A stretch of DNA of 10,062 nucleotides from CBDUQN01 sp965369375 (GCA_965369375.1 CBDUQN010000103.1:1-10062), one strand, 5' to 3'. Positions 1 to 7,847 are shown, counted from the first letter of the stretch. A program made the numbers and translations. Notes: generated by a model from the sequence alone, not told the origin.

Positions 1-60
1 CGATTCCGTGTGATCCATTCTCTGTGCGCCTGCGGCCGCTCGATTCAGCGCGATCCCTTC
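1..60. repeat. Imperfect 20 bp direct repeat, 40 bp period
   Basis: Bases 1-20 and 41-60 match at 16 of 20 positions: both start CGATTC, carry GATCC in the middle and end TTC. The period is 40 bp. The 20 bases between them (21-40) contain the 8 bp palindrome GCGGCCGC at 32-39. The first unit touches the window edge, so more copies may lie to the left. The array sits just past the end of the minus-strand membrane gene. The spacing and imperfect match do not look like CRISPR. Confidence 0.35.
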
Positions 61-91
61 AATACACGGTTCCGCTGTTGTCCTACATCAC

Positions 92-1372
92 TCAATCAAC
101 GAGCTGCAGCTCTTCACCCTCGATAATGACGTTGGGGAACTCGTTCGCGAGCTCCCTGCGGTGCTGAATCGCCTGGGGACTCTCAGCCTTGATTTTGTAA
201 CTTTGGTCGAGCTGAGTGACGATAAAGCGGGCGAGCAGAATGAAAAAGACAGGTACGAGCAACGGCACGAAGCGCCGCCACCTCCGGCGTGATATCAGGC
301 GCGAGCAATACACCGCCCCGGCGGATATTACCATGATGAAACCGACCGAAACGAGATACAGGTGCCTGATGTTAAGCCAGTCGTTCGGGAATTCGAAGAA
401 GGCGAACGGGAGGACCATTATGTATGTCCAGGCGATGAAGAATCGTATCGAGTGGTTTCCAAAGATGAAACCGAATATGGAGTACGAGAGAATAATGAGC
501 GCGATGAGTATTCGGATCTGCGTCGCGAAGGTGTATATAAATATCACGGCGGCCCCCGACTCGGCAACAAGGTGTGAAGTATGAATCGGAAACATCATCC
601 TGACGAGGTAGCTGATGACGCTCTTGCCCGAATTGAAAATAAATACAAAAACGCCCGGATATGTGCGGTACAGCGTGGGTGTATAGTGAAACACCTGCGT
701 TTTGATGACGAGCGCGGTGACGGCGATGAGAAAGAGAACGAGAAAGTTCACCGACAGAACGCGCTTCTTGATATCGAGCCGAAAGAAGAAATTAAAAGCG
801 AGAAAGGCGCCGAGTATCGAGAAGCTCGTGCTGCGGGTAAGCATGGATAACGCGAAAAAGATGATGGTTGAAACGAACCATCCGGAGCGGATCCTGCCGC
901 CCGCATCGAGCTCGTTCTTGAAATAGAATATCATGGTAAGCAGCGTCAGGGCCGTTATAACGAGATCCTCGAGCCCCGAGACGATCATGACCGATTTGCC
1001 GTAACTGCCGACGGTAAACACGAAGAGGAGGCCGGAGAGCGTGGCGACCATTCTGTCCTTGAGCAGGGTGTTGACGAGAAGATAGACGAGAAATGAGTTG
1101 AACGCGTGGAGAATAATGTTGAATATGAAATAAGCGGAAGCGTCGAACGAGAAGCGGGTGAAGAGGACATAGTAGACCGAATAGACGAGCGGTTGAAATT
1201 TGTACGGCGGCGAGCTGTCGAATACCACCGACGGCGCTTCCCTCATTCTGAGGCTGTGCTCGAGGGCAATGAAGTCCTCTCCGTGCCAGAATCCGTTGTC
1301 GATCGCGATATAAAAAAAGAGAAAACTGAGTCCGAGGAAGCCAAGCAGGATCAGGATATTTTTAAAAAGCAT
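92..1372 (-). CDS. Polytopic membrane protein, GT-C glycosyltransferase-like
   Basis: This is a 426-residue, strongly hydrophobic protein with roughly ten membrane segments. The first spans about residues 5-23 and is followed by a loop holding the acidic pair E32-D33. Next come a 'KFQPLVYSVYY' stretch (about 58-68) and a 'NIILHAFNSFLVYLL' helix (about 85-99). Near the C-terminus is an 'RHLYLVSVGF' motif (about 336-345). This order (early acidic loop, RPL-like motif, N-x-x-LH helix, late RYLYLPSxGF-like motif) is typical of GT-C enzymes of the GT39/TMTC-like kind, which move a sugar from a lipid-linked donor to an acceptor outside the membrane. Donor and acceptor cannot be told. I chose ATG 1372 because GGGAG (1379-1383) lies 6 nt upstream. 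A GTG at 1423 would add 17 residues but has no SD. The C-terminal tail (about 388-426) is hydrophilic, without the TPR repeats of TMTC proteins. The family call is by motif resemblance only. Confidence 0.65.
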   Translation of the reverse strand: MLFKNILILLGFLGLSFLFFYIAIDNGFWHGEDFIALEHSLRMREAPSVVFDSSPPYKFQPLVYSVYYVLFTRFSFDASAYFIFNIILHAFNSFLVYLLVNTLLKDRMVATLSGLLFVFTVGSYGKSVMIVSGLEDLVITALTLLTMIFYFKNELDAGGRIRSGWFVSTIIFFALSMLTRSTSFSILGAFLAFNFFFRLDIKKRVLSVNFLVLFLIAVTALVIKTQVFHYTPTLYRTYPGVFVFIFNSGKSVISYLVRMMFPIHTSHLVAESGAAVIFIYTFATQIRILIALIILSYSIFGFIFGNHSIRFFIAWTYIMVLPFAFFEFPNDWLNIRHLYLVSVGFIMVISAGAVYCSRLISRRRWRRFVPLLVPVFFILLARFIVTQLDQSYKIKAESPQAIQHRRELANEFPNVIIEGEELQLVD

Positions 1373-1378
1373 GAAACG

Positions 1379-1383
1379 CTCCC
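1379..1383 (-). promoter_or_regulatory. Ribosome binding site choosing ATG 1372
   Basis: On the minus strand GGGAG is followed by a 6 nt spacer and ATG at 1372. The longer GTG start at 1423 and the run of three ATGs at 1403-1411 lack a comparable site. This makes the internal ATG the better start for the membrane protein. Confidence 0.5.
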
Positions 1384-1456
1384 GGTACTCGTTATGCAAC
1401 CCCATCATCATAAAATATATCACTAATGAGGAGATATTGGGAACAGCTTAAATAGT

Positions 1457-1460
1457 GGAG
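1457..1460 (+). promoter_or_regulatory. Ribosome binding site of the aldehyde dehydrogenase
   Basis: GGAG ends 8 nt before ATG 1469. A TTG at 1466 is in frame directly ahead, but the ATG has the better spacing and is the usual codon. Confidence 0.6.
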
Positions 1461-1468
1461 GCATTTTG

Positions 1469-2887
1469 ATGGAGAAACCCTACTTTTTAGCCGGCCGGTG
1501 GTGTGACGAAGGAGAAATGCTCGATGTCCTGTCGCCGTTCGACGGCGAGGTGATTGCGACGACGTGCCGCCCGGGGATGAAGGCGGTAGAAGAGGCGATT
1601 GCGAAGGCGGCCGGAGCGTTTGACGGCACGAGGAAGATGCCGACGCACAGGAAGGTGGATATCCTCAAGCGCGTTGCGCACGGGATCTTGAAGCGACAGG
1701 AGGAGTTTGCCGAGAGCATTGCGCGTGAGGCGGGAAAACCGATTCGCATCGCCCGGAAAGAGGCGTCACGGGCCGTTCAGACGTTCACCGAGGCAGCCGA
1801 AGAGTGCAGCCGCCTCTACGGCGAGATACTGCCGCTCGATGTGGGGCAGGCATCCGAAGGCAGGGTGGGATTGACCGGGCTCTTCCCCGTGGGCCCGGTG
1901 CTCGCGATAACGCCTTTCAACTTTCCACTGAACCTCGTCGCCCACAAGCTCGCCCCCGCTATCGCGGCGGGGTGCCCCGTCATACTCAAGCCGTCGAGCG
2001 AGACCCCGCTCACCGCGCTGCTTTTAGCCGAAGCGATCGCCGATGCCGGTATCGACGAGGGCGCGCTCAGCGTTCTCCCGATGGACGGGCGGGCGGCGGA
2101 GCGCGTGGCGAAGCGTGCGGAAATAAAAAAGGTCACGTTTACGGGAAGCGATGTTGTCGGATGGAAACTAAAGGAAAAAGCCTGGGACAAGCGCGTGACC
2201 CTCGAGCTCGGTGGAAATGCCGCCGTTGTCGTGCACGAGGATTGGGATGATGTGGATGCGGCGATCGACCGAATCGTCCTCGGCGGATTCGCCTACTCCG
2301 GCCAGGTTTGTATCTCCATTCAGCGGATCTATGTTCACGAGAGCCTCTATGACGCGTTCATCGGCGTGTTTGTCGATAAGGTCGCGCGCCTGACGCTCGG
2401 CGATCCCCTCAGCGATGAAACGGATGTCGGCCCCATGATTACGGCGGACGAGGCTCTCCGTGTCGAGTCGTGGGTAAACGAGGCCGCCGCCGGCGGCGCA
2501 GAGATCCTCACCGGCGGCACGAGAGACGGAGGCTTCTACCATCCGACGGTGATAGCGGGCGCCGAGCGAGGCATGAAGGTCGTCGATGACGAGGTCTTCG
2601 GCCCCGTCGTATGTGTCTTTTCATATAAGTCGTTCGACCAGGCGCTCGAAGCGGTGAACGACTCGCGTTTCGGGCTGCAGGCGGGAGTCTATACAAGGGA
2701 TATCGGCAGGATCAGGCGGGCGTTCAGCGAATTAGAGGTAGGCGGTGTTATCGCCGGTGATATTCCCACCTTCCGCGTGGATCGCATGCCGTACGGAGGG
2801 GTGAAGGGATCGGGTTGCGGACGGGAGGGTCTGCGATATTCCATACGGGGGATGTGCGAGGAGAAGCTCCTCGTTCTCGCCACGTGA
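1469..2887 (+). CDS. NAD(P)-dependent aldehyde dehydrogenase
   Basis: This 472-residue protein has the usual length and the full active site of the ALDH superfamily, which oxidises an aldehyde to an acid with NAD(P)+ in the cytoplasm. Visible landmarks are 'TPFNFP' with the oxyanion Asn151, 'LKPSSETP' with cofactor-binding Lys174, 'FTGS' at 224-227, 'LELGGN' with general base Glu246, and 'GQVCISIQR' with nucleophile Cys281. Later come 'EVFGPVV' and a C-terminal 'PYGGVKGSGCGREG' block. The 'GQVCISIQR' and 'YGGVKxSGxGREG' wording resembles the lactaldehyde/non-phosphorylating GAPDH-like branch rather than betaine or retinal dehydrogenases. The substrate remains unassigned. The gene diverges from the membrane protein across 96 bp and converges with the M20 gene 19 bp downstream, so it is probably monocistronic. 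Confidence 0.93.
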   Translation: MEKPYFLAGRWCDEGEMLDVLSPFDGEVIATTCRPGMKAVEEAIAKAAGAFDGTRKMPTHRKVDILKRVAHGILKRQEEFAESIAREAGKPIRIARKEASRAVQTFTEAAEECSRLYGEILPLDVGQASEGRVGLTGLFPVGPVLAITPFNFPLNLVAHKLAPAIAAGCPVILKPSSETPLTALLLAEAIADAGIDEGALSVLPMDGRAAERVAKRAEIKKVTFTGSDVVGWKLKEKAWDKRVTLELGGNAAVVVHEDWDDVDAAIDRIVLGGFAYSGQVCISIQRIYVHESLYDAFIGVFVDKVARLTLGDPLSDETDVGPMITADEALRVESWVNEAAAGGAEILTGGTRDGGFYHPTVIAGAERGMKVVDDEVFGPVVCVFSYKSFDQALEAVNDSRFGLQAGVYTRDIGRIRRAFSELEVGGVIAGDIPTFRVDRMPYGGVKGSGCGREGLRYSIRGMCEEKLLVLAT

Positions 2888-2906
2888 AATCCCGGGACCA
2901 CGGATT

Positions 2907-4145
2907 CTATTCCTGCAGGAACAGGTTCGCAAAGACCTTCGCGTCACCCACCATGTTGTCGATAATGGTGTACTCGTTCGGCTGGTGAGCGAGCTCGTCG
3001 ATCTTCGACCACACGACGGCGTGGAATCCGCCCCGGCGGAAAAATGCGGCGACGGTTCCTCCCCCGATGCCCATCGGTCTCGCGTCGACGCTGTAGACGT
3101 CCTTTATCGCCTTCGAAAGGGCGAGCACGACGGGGGCGTCTGATGGTGTGGCCGGCGCTGCTTCCTCGCGCTGCGGGCTCGAGAGGCTTATGGAAACGCC
3201 GAATTCCTTTTCGATTTCCTTCGCCATCTTCTCGAGCGTGCCGTGCACGTCATCGAGGGCGATCCCCGGGAGGACGCGCATATCGAGGTAGAAGACGTCG
3301 TCGCCCGGTATCGTGTTGACGTTGGGGACGTTGTTCTCCTTTTTTGTCGGCTCGAAGGTGCAGATCGGCGGCTCGAAGACATCGTCCCGCTGGTCGTAGA
3401 TATTGTAGAGCTCTCCGAGCTTGACGATCAGGTGGGCTGCCGCCCGGTGGGCGTTGATCCCCTGCGCCGGCGTAGAAGCGTGGCACTGCTTTCCCTTCGT
3501 CTCTATCTTGAGCCAGTAAATCGATTTCTCGGCGATCTCGATCATGCCGCCGTCCGGTTCTCCGGCGTCGGGCACGACTATGAAGTCTTCCTTCTTGAAG
3601 ACGTTGTGCTCCTTGATGAGGTATTGAATCCCGTGCTCGCTTCCCGTTTCCTCGTCGGCAACGAGGATGACGCCGACGTTGCATGCAGGTGTAATCCCTA
3701 GCTCGCGGAGCGCCTTGATTGCAAAGAGCGGGGTTACAATGCCGTGCTGATTGTCCTCGACCCCGCGCCCGTAAATCTTGCCGTCCTTCTCCGTCACGAC
3801 GTACGGGTCGGTATCCCACAGCGAGAGCTCGCCCGGCGGAACGATGTCGAGATGTCCCATTACCCATACGGTCCGCGTGTCGGAAGCGCCCTTTACGAGG
3901 CCGATGAGGTTCGGTCTGATGCCCGAGGGCACACGGTCGTCGGGGGAATCGAACTGGTCGAGCTGGTCGAAGCCGATCTCCTTTTCCATCCACTCCTTGA
4001 TGAACGCCGCCTTCTTCGCCTCGCCCTCACCGTCGTTGGTGGGGCCCAGCGCCGGGATGGCAGTGAGCCTTGTCTGGAGATCCACCATGGCGTCACGGTA
4101 CCCGTCGATTTTCTCGTATACTTTGCCGAGCGTTTGGGAATCCAT
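2907..4145 (-). CDS. M20 family zinc metallopeptidase (ArgE/DapE-like)
   Basis: This 412-residue protein has the complete M20 di-zinc site: His98 and Asp100 in 'MGHLDIVPPGE', bridging Asp131 in 'GRGVEDNQHG', catalytic Glu165 and ligand Glu166 in 'ADEETGSEHG', Asp193 in 'VPDAGEPDG', and His387 in 'AHQPNEY'. His222 in 'KGKQCHASTP' fits the lid/dimerisation domain (about 200-325). The family hydrolyses amide bonds of small peptides or N-acyl amino acids in the cytosol. The overall pattern is closest to the broad ArgE/DapE-like group, but members with this label often prove to be dipeptidases or carboxypeptidases, so no biosynthetic role is assigned. No signal peptide is seen. Start ATG 4145 has AGGAGG 4 nt upstream. 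No arginine or lysine biosynthesis neighbour is present. Confidence 0.9.
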   Translation of the reverse strand: MDSQTLGKVYEKIDGYRDAMVDLQTRLTAIPALGPTNDGEGEAKKAAFIKEWMEKEIGFDQLDQFDSPDDRVPSGIRPNLIGLVKGASDTRTVWVMGHLDIVPPGELSLWDTDPYVVTEKDGKIYGRGVEDNQHGIVTPLFAIKALRELGITPACNVGVILVADEETGSEHGIQYLIKEHNVFKKEDFIVVPDAGEPDGGMIEIAEKSIYWLKIETKGKQCHASTPAQGINAHRAAAHLIVKLGELYNIYDQRDDVFEPPICTFEPTKKENNVPNVNTIPGDDVFYLDMRVLPGIALDDVHGTLEKMAKEIEKEFGVSISLSSPQREEAAPATPSDAPVVLALSKAIKDVYSVDARPMGIGGGTVAAFFRRGGFHAVVWSKIDELAHQPNEYTIIDNMVGDAKVFANLFLQE

Positions 4146-4149
4146 AAAT

Positions 4150-4155
4150 CCTCCT
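4150..4155 (-). promoter_or_regulatory. Ribosome binding site of the M20 gene
   Basis: A full AGGAGG on the minus strand, separated from ATG 4145 by only 4 nt, a slightly short spacing. No other in-frame start nearby competes. Confidence 0.7.
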
Positions 4156-4185
4156 ATCTTATATTGTTGTTAGAAGATCAAAGCC

Positions 4186-4207
4186 TCTCGCCTATTTTAT
4201 GGCGAGA
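4186..4207. promoter_or_regulatory. Inverted repeat in divergent spacer
   Basis: TCTCGCC (4186-4192) and GGCGAGA (4201-4207) form a perfect 7 bp stem around an 8-base AT-only loop. It lies about 40 bp ahead of the M20 start and about 230 bp ahead of the kinase. It could be an operator for the M20 promoter or a leader hairpin. No clear -10/-35 pair could be assigned around it. Confidence 0.35.
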
Positions 4208-4218
4208 CGATGAAGCCC

Positions 4219-4232
4219 TTTTTCCGGAAAAA
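4219..4232. promoter_or_regulatory. 14 bp perfect palindrome
   Basis: TTTTTCCGGAAAAA is self-complementary over 14 bases. It lies 12 bases after the hairpin at 4186-4207. A regulator site is possible. As a terminator the stem would be mostly A-T pairs with no loop, which is a poor fit. Confidence 0.25.
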
Positions 4233-4285
4233 AGAACCTATCACCGGCCCGACCGCCCGTCAAGATGTTTCTCCTCGCTCGCCGC

Positions 4286-4312
4286 GCGGCTGGAAAACAG
4301 CGGCTGGAAAAC
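4286..4312 (+). repeat. Tandem 13 bp direct repeat upstream of kinase
   Basis: GCGGCTGGAAAAC occurs twice without mismatch, at 4286-4298 and 4300-4312, giving a 14 bp period. It sits about 130 bp before the hybrid kinase start, where an activator or repressor could bind as a dimer in tandem. A TATAAG at 4352-4357 could be a -10 element, but no good -35 pairs with it. Confidence 0.45.
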
Positions 4313-4427
4313 CTCATTGACGTATCACTGGCGCTTTTGATTCAATTCTTATATAAGAGAAGATATCAAATGGACTATTTACACGGAATCACGGAGATAC
4401 ATCCAGGCGCGGGCCGTTCATAGACAA

Positions 4428-4433
4428 GAGGGG
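4428..4433 (+). promoter_or_regulatory. Ribosome binding site choosing ATG 4440
   Basis: GAGGGG directly abuts an ATG at 4434, leaving no spacer, but lies 6 nt before the in-frame ATG at 4440. The second ATG is therefore the likely start of the kinase. Confidence 0.6.
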
Positions 4434-4439
4434 ATGACC

Positions 4440-6014
4440 ATGGAGAAAGATGAACGAAACGGCGAAAAGGTGTTTGAAAAAGTGAGTACCGCCGATATGG
4501 GCCGAGACTACCACAAGCTCGTGAACTCACTGTTGGAAAACGAGGTCATCGGCATCGTGGTGATGGACAGCAATCGACGCTATCGTATTTTCAACGCCGG
4601 CGCTGAACGACTCACCGGGCACAGCAGAGGGGAGATTGTGGGCAGGAGCGAGCCCCCGGAACTCTTCCCCGCGGAGGAGCGAAAAGCGATATGGGACGTC
4701 TTCGAATCCTGGGCGAGTGTCAAGAACATGGAAACGAGGATCGTGAGAAAGGACGGCAGCGAGAAGGAAGTGCTTATCAGCATGACGAGCATGAAGGGGG
4801 CGGGCGGGAGCGCAGAGGGGTATATCCAGTTCTTCATCGATAACACCGAGCGCAAGCACCTCCAGGATCTCCTCCTGCACTCGCAGAAGATGGAGGTGGT
4901 AAGCGAGATGGCGGGCGGCATCGCGCACGATTTCAACAACCTCCTCGAAGGGATTCTCGGATATACGACGTTCATGATGAATCTTATCGATGAGAAACAC
5001 GAGCTGCGTTCCTATCTCGAGATCATCGAACAGTCGGTGAGACGCGCTTCTGATCTCACCGAACGCCTCCTCACCTTTTCGGGTGACACGAAGCGGGAGG
5101 AGGCGAGAGTCGATGTCAACGCACTGCTCCAGGAGGTCGCAAAGCTTCTCGAGCACTCCGTGGACCGGGGTATCGTGATCGAGCTCAACCTCGATAAAAA
5201 TGTCAGGGCGGTGCGCGGCGCGGCCGGCCGGCTCGAGCAGGCGATCCTGAGCGTGTGCATAAACGCGCGCGACGCGATGCCCGAAGGCGGCAAACTCGCC
5301 ATAGCGAGCGAGAAGGTCTTTATAGACGAAAACTATCCGCGCATAAGCTGGAACATGAAACGCGGCCGCTATATCCGTGTTTCGGTATCCGACACCGGCG
5401 TGGGGATGGACGAGGAGACACGCAAGAAGATCTTCGATCCGTTCTTCACAACGAAGAAACGAAGCGAGGGAACGGGTCTCGGGCTCAATATCGTATACGG
5501 GATCATCGACAGGCATGGCGGATTCATAAAGATATACAGCGAACAAGGCCAGGGAACGGTTTTCAATATATATCTTCCGTCGATGGAACAGGAGGAGACC
5601 GAGAGACCCGACGAGTCGCAAGCGGCCATTCCCCTCGGCAACAAAGAGATGGTTCTCGTCATCGATGACGAGCCGCTGGTGCGGGATCTCGACAAGAGCA
5701 TGCTCGAAAAACTCGACTACCGCGTGCTTACGGCGGGTAACGCGAACGAGGGGCTGCGCATATTCAAGGAGAAGATGGGAGAGATCGATCTCGTGATACT
5801 CGATGTTATTATGCCGGGGGGCGGCGGGCGTGAGGTGCTCGAGGCGATGAAGGAGTCGAAACCCGAGATCCTCGCGCTTCTCTCGAGCGGGTACAACAGA
5901 ACCTTCGTTGGTGAAGAATTGTTCAAGGACAAGAATGTCGATTTCATTCAGAAACCGTACTCGATGCGGGATCTTGCGGCGAGCGTTCGTGAGATTCTCG
6001 AGCGGAGACGGTGA
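4440..6014 (+). CDS. Hybrid sensor histidine kinase, PAS-HisKA-HATPase-REC
   Basis: The protein has 524 residues. Residues about 27-140 form a PAS sensor domain ending in the usual 'DNTERK' linker. HisKA follows with phospho-acceptor His163 in 'GGIAHDFNNLL'. The ATPase domain (about 262-380) shows the N-box 'NARDAM' (Asn275), G1 'DTGVGM' (Asp318), F-box 'FDPFFTTK' and G2 'GTGLGL' (344-349). A receiver domain (about 403-520) has acidic pair Asp409/Asp410, phospho-acceptor Asp455, Ser482/Ser483 and Lys505 in 'QKPYS'. All key residues for phosphorelay are present. There are no membrane helices, so it should sense a cytosolic signal. It ends after REC with no DNA-binding output, implying a phosphotransfer partner or regulator outside this window, or REC serving to regulate the kinase. 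The M49-like peptidase gene follows after 43 bp on the same strand, probably in one operon. Confidence 0.93.
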   Translation: MEKDERNGEKVFEKVSTADMGRDYHKLVNSLLENEVIGIVVMDSNRRYRIFNAGAERLTGHSRGEIVGRSEPPELFPAEERKAIWDVFESWASVKNMETRIVRKDGSEKEVLISMTSMKGAGGSAEGYIQFFIDNTERKHLQDLLLHSQKMEVVSEMAGGIAHDFNNLLEGILGYTTFMMNLIDEKHELRSYLEIIEQSVRRASDLTERLLTFSGDTKREEARVDVNALLQEVAKLLEHSVDRGIVIELNLDKNVRAVRGAAGRLEQAILSVCINARDAMPEGGKLAIASEKVFIDENYPRISWNMKRGRYIRVSVSDTGVGMDEETRKKIFDPFFTTKKRSEGTGLGLNIVYGIIDRHGGFIKIYSEQGQGTVFNIYLPSMEQEETERPDESQAAIPLGNKEMVLVIDDEPLVRDLDKSMLEKLDYRVLTAGNANEGLRIFKEKMGEIDLVILDVIMPGGGGREVLEAMKESKPEILALLSSGYNRTFVGEELFKDKNVDFIQKPYSMRDLAASVREILERRR

Positions 6015-6040
6015 CCCGAGCGTTGTTGAGGTCACAAGAG

Positions 6041-6047
6041 AAGGAGG
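6041..6047 (+). promoter_or_regulatory. Ribosome binding site fixing M49-like start
   Basis: AAGGAGG lies 10 nt before ATG 6058, at the start of a clear signal peptide. The same frame stays open upstream to 5908, but that part lies inside the kinase gene and has no translation signal. Confidence 0.75.
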
Positions 6048-6057
6048 AAAGAACGGT

Positions 6058-7725
6058 ATGCTGCGAACGATGACTATCATCGCGTGCATGTTCCTTATAC
6101 TGGCTGTAACCGCCGGTGGGGCATCATGTGACTGCGGGAAATGCAGGCCGAAGGCGGAGGTAGAGAAGATGTTGAATGTGTACGCGCCGGTCGAGATAGA
6201 CGTCCCCTGGAACCTGCTCGAGGAGAGTGAGCGAACGGCGCTGGAGAACCTCTATGAGGCGGGGAAGATCATGGATGAGCTCTTCCTCGTTCAGGTCTCG
6301 GATAAAAACCCCGCCCTTAAGGCCGAGCTCGTGAAGAAGGGTGACGAAACCTATCTTCGGTTTTTCAAGATCAATTTCGGGCCGTGGGATCGTATCGAAA
6401 GCGACAAGCCGGTGCTGACCGAAGAGGAAAAGCCGCTCGGCGCGAACTTTTATCCTAGCGATATTACGAGGAAGGAATTCGAGGGATGGCTCGCGGATCA
6501 CCCCGACGAGAAGGAAGCGTTCGAGAGCAACTTCACCGTTATCAGGCGCGGCCCCGAAGGCGGGCTCGTTGCCGTTCCGTACTCGAAAGAATACAAGAAA
6601 AAGCTGGAGCAAGCCGCCGAGTACCTGGTAAAGGCGGCGGACGCTACGAAGAACGAGTCGCTCGCAAATTTCCTGCGGCTCCGCGCGAAGGCGTTCCTCT
6701 CGGATGATTACTTCGAGAGTGATATGGCATGGATGGACGTTACGGACAACATCCTCGATGTGACGATCGGTCCCTATGAGGTCTACGAGGACAACCTCTT
6801 CAACTACAAGGCCGCGTTCGAGGCTTTTATCTGCCTGCGCGATCCGGCGGAGAGCAAGAAGCTCGACAGGCTCAAGGGCTATCTCGTCAAAATGGAGAAG
6901 AATCTGCCGATCCCCGATAAGCACAAGAACCTCGACCGGGGCACCGAATCGCCGATCTCGGTCGTTGATATCGTCTTCACCGCGGGCGACACGAAGGCCG
7001 GGGTCCAGACGATCGCCTTCAACCTGCCGAACGACGAGCGGGTACGCGAGGCGAAGGGCAGCAAAAAGGTGATGCTGCGCAACATGTGTGAGGCGAAATT
7101 CGACAAGATCCTGGGGCCGATCGCCGGGCGGCTCGTCGCCGAGGATCAGCTCTCGATGATAACGTTCGACGCGTACTTCAACCACATACTGCTGCACGAG
7201 TTCTCACACGGCCTCGGTCCGGGGCGCATAACGCTCGCGGACGGCACCGAGACGACGGTGAACAAGGCGCTTCGCGAGACATATTCCGCGCTCGAGGAAT
7301 GCAAAGCAGATGTTGTAGGGCAGTACAACTTTTATTATCTTATTAATGAGGGGATGTTCCCGCGCGATCTCGAGAGGGAAACCGCGGTCACCTACCTCGC
7401 CGGATTTTTCCGCTCAGTGCGATTCGGCGTTGAATCCGCACACGGGAGGGGCAACATGATCGCCTTCAATTATCTCAAGGAAAAAGGCGCATACCTGCTC
7501 GATCCCGCAACCGGCCGCTGGTCGGTCGACCTCGCCAAGGTAAAAGACGCAATCCGCGAACTTTCGAATAAGTTACTCATGATACAGGCTTTCGGCGATT
7601 ACGAGGAGGCAAAGAAGCTTATAGAGCAGTACGGGGAAATGGGTGAGGACGTCAAGGTGTCGCTCGCGAGCCTCTCAGGCATTCCGATCGATATCGAACC
7701 GGTATTCGCTATTGAAAAGGAATGA
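6058..7725 (+). CDS. Exported M49-like (dipeptidyl peptidase III-like) metallopeptidase
   Basis: The protein has 555 residues. An N-terminal signal peptide (about 1-23) ends in 'GGASCDCGKC'. Cys24 could be lipidated, but the lipobox is weak (Gly rather than Leu at -3), so signal peptidase I cleavage is also possible. The zinc site is 'LLHEFSHGLGPG' (His380, Glu381, His384) followed about 30 residues later by 'LEECKAD' (Glu413/Glu414). That second motif matches the EECRAE motif supplying the third zinc ligand in peptidase family M49. Classic DPP III has HExxxH; this protein has the one-residue-shorter HExxH, as I recall for some DPP III-like and plant Nudix-fused relatives. M49 enzymes remove dipeptides from peptide N-termini. 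It is shorter than human DPP III (about 737 residues), and its envelope location differs from the mostly cytosolic family. Substrate and true dipeptidase activity are unproven. It probably shares an mRNA with the upstream kinase. Confidence 0.8.
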   Translation: MLRTMTIIACMFLILAVTAGGASCDCGKCRPKAEVEKMLNVYAPVEIDVPWNLLEESERTALENLYEAGKIMDELFLVQVSDKNPALKAELVKKGDETYLRFFKINFGPWDRIESDKPVLTEEEKPLGANFYPSDITRKEFEGWLADHPDEKEAFESNFTVIRRGPEGGLVAVPYSKEYKKKLEQAAEYLVKAADATKNESLANFLRLRAKAFLSDDYFESDMAWMDVTDNILDVTIGPYEVYEDNLFNYKAAFEAFICLRDPAESKKLDRLKGYLVKMEKNLPIPDKHKNLDRGTESPISVVDIVFTAGDTKAGVQTIAFNLPNDERVREAKGSKKVMLRNMCEAKFDKILGPIAGRLVAEDQLSMITFDAYFNHILLHEFSHGLGPGRITLADGTETTVNKALRETYSALEECKADVVGQYNFYYLINEGMFPRDLERETAVTYLAGFFRSVRFGVESAHGRGNMIAFNYLKEKGAYLLDPATGRWSVDLAKVKDAIRELSNKLLMIQAFGDYEEAKKLIEQYGEMGEDVKVSLASLSGIPIDIEPVFAIEKE

Positions 7726-7764
7726 CGCGCAGCCCAGATTCCCCGGGCAGCAGTAAAACGGAAA

Positions 7765-7824
7765 ATTAAAGCCGGGTTCCTTGCGGGAATCAGAATCATG
7801 AGCCGGTCCTATTATGGCTTCAAT
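7765..7824. repeat. Stem-bounded element A of paired inverted elements
   Basis: This 60 bp element starts ATTAAAGCC (7765-7773) and ends GGCTTCAAT (7816-7824); the ends pair at 8 of 9 positions, the ninth being a G-U if read on the minus strand. An inner hairpin pairs GGTTCC (7775-7780) with GGAATC (7786-7791) around a 5-base loop. It starts 40 bp past the M49-like stop. Its 12 leading bases (ATTAAAGCCGGG) are shared with the reverse complement of the element at 7848-7938. Confidence 0.45.
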
Positions 7825-7847
7825 TACTTCCTTTCGCGGGGTAACAG

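Noticed and set aside
1..60. CRISPR array at the left edge
   Set aside because: Only two units are visible, they differ at 4 of 20 positions, and the 20-base interval is too short for a typical spacer.
1426..1455. Nine-codon upstream frame (ATG to TAG) ahead of the aldehyde dehydrogenase, possible leader peptide
   Set aside because: It has no ribosome binding site of its own, no run of regulatory codons, and no alternative hairpins between it and the gene.
2888..2906. Intrinsic terminator between the convergent ALDH and M20 genes
   Set aside because: The 19 bp gap holds a CCCGGG but no convincing stem and no T-run on either strand.
4527..6089. 520-codon open frame on the minus strand opposite the hybrid kinase
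   Set aside because: The plus-strand frame encodes a complete kinase with all catalytic motifs. The antisense translation shows no domain and is explained by codon-position bias.
6124..7197. 357-codon open frame on the minus strand opposite the M49-like gene
   Set aside because: It mirrors a well-supported coding region and its translation is a His/Arg/Glu/Leu-rich string with no recognisable fold.
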